Positions 32,252 through 35,821 of a stretch of 35,821 nt of DNA are shown one piece after another. The stretch lies in the NCBI GenBank assembly GCA_946404585.1, contig CAMJEC010000003.1, positions 1 to 35,821 of the forward strand, read 5' to 3'. Every line of letters starts with the position of its first letter. The first letter of the stretch is position 1. The stretch comes from an uncultured Caryophanales bacterium. Lineage in GTDB: Bacteria; Bacillota_I; Bacilli_A; RFN20; CAG-826. The notes beneath the pieces were generated by a model, which was not told the origin of the DNA, ran no database searches, and saw only the letters and a program-made list of their open reading frames with translations. A program made the position numbers and the translations under genes.

Positions 32252-34122
32252 TGTTTGATTACGATGTAATTGTTGTTGGTGGTGGACATGCAGGCCTAGA
32301 GGCCGCTTTTGCTTGTGCCCACATGAACAAGAAGACATTACTTTTAACCTTAAATAAAGAAATGATTGGCAATATGCCATGCAATCCTTCTATCGGTGGT
32401 TCCGCAAAAGGTATTGTCGTTAGAGAAATCGATGCGTTAGGTGGCATGATGGGTATTGCGGCCGATCATCATTACTTACAATTGAAAATGCTTAATACTG
32501 GTAAAGGCCCTGGCGTTCAATGTCTAAGAGCCCAACAAGATAAGCTTGAATATCCTAAATATTGGCAAGAATTAGTGGCCAAAGAAGATAACCTTACTTT
32601 AGAAGAAGGCATGGTTACCGCTTTAATCTGTGAAAACAATGCAATTCACGGTGTAATTCTCGAAAACGGCGCAAAAGTCCGCTCAAAATGTGTAATTTTA
32701 ACAACTGGTACCTATATGGAAAGTCAGATTTTCCGTGGTCACGATGTTAAAGATGAAGGCCCAGATGGACAAAAGCCATCCTTAGGTCTTTCTCCATTCT
32801 TAAGAAGTATTGGTATTGAAACATTTAGACTTAAAACCGGTACTCCTCCAAGAATCAAAAGAGACTCAATCGACTTTAGTAAAGCTACCCCTCAACCAGG
32901 GACAAATAAGCACTTAGCCTTCTCTTATGAAACAAAGGAATTCATTCCAATTGAAGAGCAAGAACTCTGCTATTTGGTTTACACTACACCAAGAACACAT
33001 GAAATCATTAAAGAACACTTAAAAGATTCTGCTTTATTTAGTGGTTTAGTGACTGGTGTAGGTCCAAGATATTGCCCATCTATTGAATCAAAAATTGTTA
33101 CTTTTGCGGATAAAGAAAGGCACCAATTATTCTTAGAACCAGAATCTAGATATACCGATTCTATTTACTTACAAGGCTTCTCAACATCTATGCCTGTTGA
33201 AGTCCAAGAAGAAATGGTGCGTTCTTTACCAGGTTTTGAAAATGCTGTTTTCCTTAAATACGCATACGCGATTGAATATGACGCTATTAGAACAGAAGAA
33301 TATGGTTCAAATCTTGAAATCAAGAAATGGCCAGGTTTATTCATCGGTGGCCAAATCTGTGGCACATCTGGTTATGAAGAAGCCGCTGCTCTTGGTTTAA
33401 TGGCGGGTATTAACGCTTGCCTTAAAATCGATGGTAAGGAACCATTAGTGCTCCGCCGTGATCAAGCCTATATCGGTGTCATGATTGATGACTTAGTTAC
33501 TAAAGGTACAGAAGAACCATACCGTTTAATGTCATCACGCGCGGAATTCCGCTTAATCTTAAGACACGATAACGCTGATATGAGATTAACCGAAATCGGT
33601 CATGATATTGGCTTAATTAAAGAAGAGAGATATTCTCACTACATTAACAAAGTTAATAACATTAATAAAGTTATCGAAATTCTTAAATCTATTTATTTAG
33701 GTTCTAGAAAAGATATCAATGAATGGTTAGAAAGCATTAATTCAAATCCACTTCAAGGTGGCATCCAAGCTTTTGAACTATTAAAAAGACCAGAAGTATC
33801 TTATGTTGATTTAGTGAAGTTTGTTCCTGAAATCCAAGATATCGAATTAGATGAATTCGCAATTGAAGAAGTGGAAATCATCGCTAAATATGAAGGCTAT
33901 ATTGTTAAGCAAATTAGAGAAGCTAAAAATATGGCGAAATTAGAAGAAATGAAAATCCCTAGTGATATGGATTTCTTAAATATGGATGGTTTAGCCTTGG
34001 AGGCTAGACAAAAACTAAATAAAGTGAGACCAATTACCATCGGTCAAGCCTCTCGCATATCTGGTGTTAATCCAAGTGATATCAGTGTTTTAATCTTTAA
34101 TGTGAGGAAGATCCATGAATAA
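32251..34122 (+). CDS. mnmG: tRNA uridine-34 carboxymethylaminomethyl-modifying enzyme MnmG (GidA)
   Basis: FAD-dependent enzyme that, with MnmE, installs the (carboxymethyl)aminomethyl group on wobble U34 of several tRNAs. The 623 residues match the family. Visible motifs are the FAD-binding VVGGGHAGLEAA near the start, NMPCNPSIGGSAKGIVVREIDALGG (conserved Cys), LKTGTPPRI, and GGQICGTSGYEEAAALGLMAGINA. The C-terminal helical MnmE/tRNA-binding domain ends VNPSDISVL. Its one-base overlap with sufB makes it part of the suf transcript. It overlaps rsmG by 8 bases, in the classical gidA-gidB order. Confidence 0.97.
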   Translation: MFDYDVIVVGGGHAGLEAAFACAHMNKKTLLLTLNKEMIGNMPCNPSIGGSAKGIVVREIDALGGMMGIAADHHYLQLKMLNTGKGPGVQCLRAQQDKLEYPKYWQELVAKEDNLTLEEGMVTALICENNAIHGVILENGAKVRSKCVILTTGTYMESQIFRGHDVKDEGPDGQKPSLGLSPFLRSIGIETFRLKTGTPPRIKRDSIDFSKATPQPGTNKHLAFSYETKEFIPIEEQELCYLVYTTPRTHEIIKEHLKDSALFSGLVTGVGPRYCPSIESKIVTFADKERHQLFLEPESRYTDSIYLQGFSTSMPVEVQEEMVRSLPGFENAVFLKYAYAIEYDAIRTEEYGSNLEIKKWPGLFIGGQICGTSGYEEAAALGLMAGINACLKIDGKEPLVLRRDQAYIGVMIDDLVTKGTEEPYRLMSSRAEFRLILRHDNADMRLTEIGHDIGLIKEERYSHYINKVNNINKVIEILKSIYLGSRKDINEWLESINSNPLQGGIQAFELLKRPEVSYVDLVKFVPEIQDIELDEFAIEEVEIIAKYEGYIVKQIREAKNMAKLEEMKIPSDMDFLNMDGLALEARQKLNKVRPITIGQASRISGVNPSDISVLIFNVRKIHE

Positions 34123-34816
34123 AGAAACATTTGTTAAAGAATTGAATAATCGTGGTATTAACTGCAACGAACAACAATTAGAACTCTTATGGGATTTCAT
34201 GAGACATGTTTTAAAAACAAATGAAAGTTTTAATCTTACTGCGATTAAAGATGAAGAATCATTCGTGGAAAAGATGCTCTTTGATAGTGCGCTTCTTTTA
34301 AGCAATCAAAACTTTGAAGGATTAGATATTTTAGATATCGGTGCTGGGGCTGGTTTCCCAAGTGTTGTCTTATCAATTCTTTCTCCAAAAGCCCATGTTT
34401 TTGCCCTCGATAGCACCGCTAAAAAAGTGAAGTTCATTGAAGACTACGCTAAGGAAAAGAGCTTAGACGTCACTGGAATAGCGGCTCGTGCAGAAGAATT
34501 TGCTAGGGAAAATAGAGATAGATTTATGGTGGTTACTGCTAGAGCGGTTGCCTCTTTAAGAATCCTTATTGAATTAGCGGTTCCTCTCCTTAAAGTTGGT
34601 GGTGTATTTATCGCCATGAAAGGCCCGGGTTTTGAACAAGAAATCGCAGAAGCTCAAGGCGCTTTGAAGAAGCTTAACTGTGAAATTGATTATATCTATG
34701 AAGATCAATTACCAGAATCAAAAGAAAATAGATCATTTATTTATATTAAAAAGATAAAAGAAACACCCAAAAAATACCCACGTTTATATGGGGAAATAAA
34801 AAATAAAGCATTATAG
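34115..34816 (+). CDS. rsmG: 16S rRNA (guanine-N7) methyltransferase RsmG (GidB)
   Basis: Methylates N7 of G527 in the 530 loop of 16S rRNA using S-adenosylmethionine. The 233 residues match the family (about 210-240). The SAM-binding motif is ILDIGAGAGFPSVVLS near 70-85, followed by FALDSTAKKVKFI and the family-specific TARAVASL segment. A ribosome site GTGAGGAAG is inside the end of mnmG. It is the last gene of the long suf-mnmG-rsmG transcript; no strong terminator is seen before the ribU promoter, only AT-rich repeats. Confidence 0.96.
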   Translation: MNKETFVKELNNRGINCNEQQLELLWDFMRHVLKTNESFNLTAIKDEESFVEKMLFDSALLLSNQNFEGLDILDIGAGAGFPSVVLSILSPKAHVFALDSTAKKVKFIEDYAKEKSLDVTGIAARAEEFARENRDRFMVVTARAVASLRILIELAVPLLKVGGVFIAMKGPGFEQEIAEAQGALKKLNCEIDYIYEDQLPESKENRSFIYIKKIKETPKKYPRLYGEIKNKAL

Positions 34817-34840
34817 TATTTTATTTGTTAAATAAGGGTA

Positions 34841-34846
34841 TATAAT
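34841..34846 (+). promoter_or_regulatory. -10 element of the ribU transcript
   Basis: A perfect TATAAT lies seven bases before the riboswitch P1 stem, so the transcript would begin about where the FMN aptamer starts. The -35 position is AT-rich without a clear match. Confidence 0.65.
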
Positions 34847-34852
34847 AGTAAT

Positions 34853-34960
34853 CACTTCAGGGCAGCGAAAAGCGACCGGCGGTAAACCCCGCGAGCCTCA
34901 AGAGGAGGCAGGAACTTGTGAAATTCAAGTGGCGACAGTAAAGTCTGGATGAAAGAAGTA
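34853..34960 (+). promoter_or_regulatory. FMN riboswitch (RFN element)
   Basis: The conserved RFN blocks appear in the correct order: CTTCAGGGCAGCG, GACCGGCGGTAA, CCCCGCGAGCC, GAGGAGGCAGGA, GTGAAATTC, and GGCGACAGTAAAGTCTGGAT ending in GAAAGAAG. P1 closes with ACTTC/GAAGT. The aptamer binds FMN in the nascent RNA and is expected to turn off ribU when FMN is plentiful. A terminator hairpin follows eight bases later. Confidence 0.97.
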
Positions 34961-34967
34961 CGTTTTT

Positions 34968-34993
34968 TAGGCCTTGGGAAAGGTCTATTTTTT
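34968..34993 (+). terminator. Riboswitch-controlled terminator overlapping the ribU ribosome site
   Basis: TAGGCCTT and AAGGTCTA pair over 8 bp (one G-T) with a GGGA loop, followed by six T residues that run straight into the ribU ATG at 34994. The loop and 3' arm contain the GGGAAAGG ribosome site, so the same hairpin could stop transcription or block translation. Confidence 0.8.
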
Positions 34994-35755
34994 ATGAAAA
35001 GAAAATTCAGAAATCCTGTTGAGATGGTCACCAGGATTGCCACTCTAGCAATTCTTTCAGCGCTAGGGTTCGTATTAATGGCGTTTCTGCAATTTCCATA
35101 TCCATTTGCACCTTGGCTCAAGATCGAAGTCAGTGAGATTGTCACTGTTTTAGCCTATGCGCTATATGGGTTACCTGGTGGAATAACAGTAGCCATTATC
35201 AAAACACTATTGAATCTTGCGGTTCACGGACCAGTGGGATTAGGCATTGGTGATTTAACAGCCTTCATTACATCATGCATGTATATCTTAGGCTTGTTTG
35301 TCACCAGCAGACTGAGACTATTTAAAAAGGGTGTTGGTTTCCGTTTTATTGCTTATGGCATCATCAGCATCTTCGTTAGCACGATTATGACAGTGCTTAA
35401 CGCCGTTGTCATTACTCCTTCTTATTTGACGGTCTTTGGATCTGATCCTCATTTCTCAACATGTTTTGAGGATGGAGTTATTCAAAACACAGCTGCTTAC
35501 TTGACAGGCAATAAAGATATTACAGTTAATGGCTGGGGATATGTTGGTATTATTAGCGCTATTTATTTACCATTTAATTTTATTAAAGCTACACTTTGTC
35601 TTTTAGGTTACGAAGCGTTATTCAACCAAATTATCTTCTTGTTAATGAAAAGATCCCCATTTTTCCAGAAGTGGTTTGTGGGTGATATTTTCACTAAAAA
35701 AGAAGAGGAAGTTAATCCTGATCTTACTGTAGAAGAAGAAAAACCACAAAAATAG
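34994..35755 (+). CDS. ribU: ECF riboflavin transporter S component RibU
   Basis: Membrane protein that captures riboflavin and works with an EcfA1/A2/T module (encoded at 7316-9845) for uptake. The 253 residues have about six membrane segments. The region ALGFVLMAFLQFPYPF (about 24-39), then LKIEVSEIVTVLAYALYGLPGG, resembles the RibU pattern (KxDxSE-like motif here as KIEVSE). The FMN riboswitch upstream gives independent support. A long soluble loop (about 150-190) and an acidic C-terminal tail make it longer than typical RibU (about 190-210). I place the start at ATG 34994, since the in-frame ATG at 34949 lies inside the riboswitch P1 stem. GGGAAAGG lies about 10 bases upstream. Confidence 0.93.
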   Translation: MKRKFRNPVEMVTRIATLAILSALGFVLMAFLQFPYPFAPWLKIEVSEIVTVLAYALYGLPGGITVAIIKTLLNLAVHGPVGLGIGDLTAFITSCMYILGLFVTSRLRLFKKGVGFRFIAYGIISIFVSTIMTVLNAVVITPSYLTVFGSDPHFSTCFEDGVIQNTAAYLTGNKDITVNGWGYVGIISAIYLPFNFIKATLCLLGYEALFNQIIFLLMKRSPFFQKWFVGDIFTKKEEEVNPDLTVEEEKPQK

Positions 35756-35771
35756 TGGTTTCAAAGGCACA

Positions 35772-35806
35772 AAAAAACTAGGTCAATCAAGGCCTAGTTT
35801 TTTGTT
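35772..35806. terminator. Intrinsic terminator after ribU, possibly bidirectional
   Basis: A stem of 8 bp (AAACTAGG with CCTAGTTT), extendable through A-T pairs to about 11, with a 10-base loop. A run of T follows it and a run of A precedes it, so it could serve convergent transcripts. The remaining bases to the window end show no gene. Confidence 0.87.
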
Positions 35807-35821
35807 GTATTTTACTCTTCA

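Noticed and set aside
34949-34993. Upstream in-frame ATG for ribU adding 15 residues
   Set aside because: It lies in the closing stem of the FMN riboswitch and runs through the terminator hairpin; ATG 34994 has a ribosome site and matches where RibU proteins begin.
1-35821. UGA read as tryptophan (Mycoplasma code)
   Set aside because: All genes run full length with UGG for Trp and no in-frame UGA, and ecfA2 ends sensibly at UGA in an ATGA overlap; reading through gives no conserved extension.

Overview
The window is 35.8 kb of AT-rich, gene-dense bacterial DNA with 33 protein genes (the first is cut by the window edge), four tRNAs and several structured RNA elements. Gene content and order point to a low-GC Firmicutes/Bacilli lineage. 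The evidence is the cysS...rlmB...sigma order, the ecfA1-ecfA2-ecfT-truA...rplM-rpsI cluster, the sufCDSUB operon, mnmG-rsmG, YhaM, RecX and an FMN riboswitch in front of ribU. The oxygen-sensitive [FeFe] hydrogenase, many Sec lipoproteins, a serine-rich surface protein and a serpin suggest an anaerobic, host-associated (probably gut) organism near the Mollicutes/Erysipelotrichia/RF39-type Bacilli; that placement is inference. The genetic code is standard: no gene contains in-frame UGA, and UGA ends one gene, though only one of 33.

Layout. 1-2205: end of a NuoF-like HydB and the catalytic HydA of an NAD(P)H-linked [FeFe] hydrogenase. 2270-7236: cysS, a CPA2 cation/proton antiporter, an MgtC-like membrane protein, rlmB and a divergent sigma-H-like factor. 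7316-10585: the ECF transporter energising module (ecfA1, ecfA2, ecfT) and truA, starting from a probably leaderless promoter. 10600-14455: a serine-rich lipoprotein and a YebC/TACO1 protein inserted before rplM-rpsI, which carry an L13-type leader. 14588-15166: tRNA-Ile, -Val, -Thr and -Leu. 15350-17222: a BcrAB-like ABC exporter. 17250-17444: a structured, possibly pseudoknotted RNA ending in a strong intrinsic terminator. 17496-18782: a serpin lipoprotein. 18854-23177: an LPG-synthase/flippase-like membrane protein, a GT4 glycosyltransferase, recX and yhaM in one overlapping operon. 23229-27400 (minus strand): a HIT protein and two PrsA-like lipoproteins. 27589-34816: sufC-sufD-sufS-sufU-sufB-mnmG-rsmG. 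34853-35755: FMN riboswitch and ribU.

How the genes work together. RibU is a substrate-binding S component that needs the EcfA1/A2/T module encoded elsewhere in this window, so riboflavin uptake is encoded here and is fed back by FMN. The SUF operon would supply Fe-S clusters to the hydrogenase subunits. The two PrsA-like lipoproteins probably fold exported proteins such as the serpin and the serine-rich lipoprotein. The membrane-lipid pair (GT4 plus LPG-type membrane protein) probably shapes the envelope.

Most worth a second look: the unassigned structured RNA before the serpin, the serpin itself, two leaderless-type promoters, the sigma-like factor, the paired PrsA-like lipoproteins with disrupted parvulin domains, and unusual active-site residues in HydA. 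I saw no insertion sequence, prophage, CRISPR array or rRNA. No gap between annotated elements exceeds about 180 bases.
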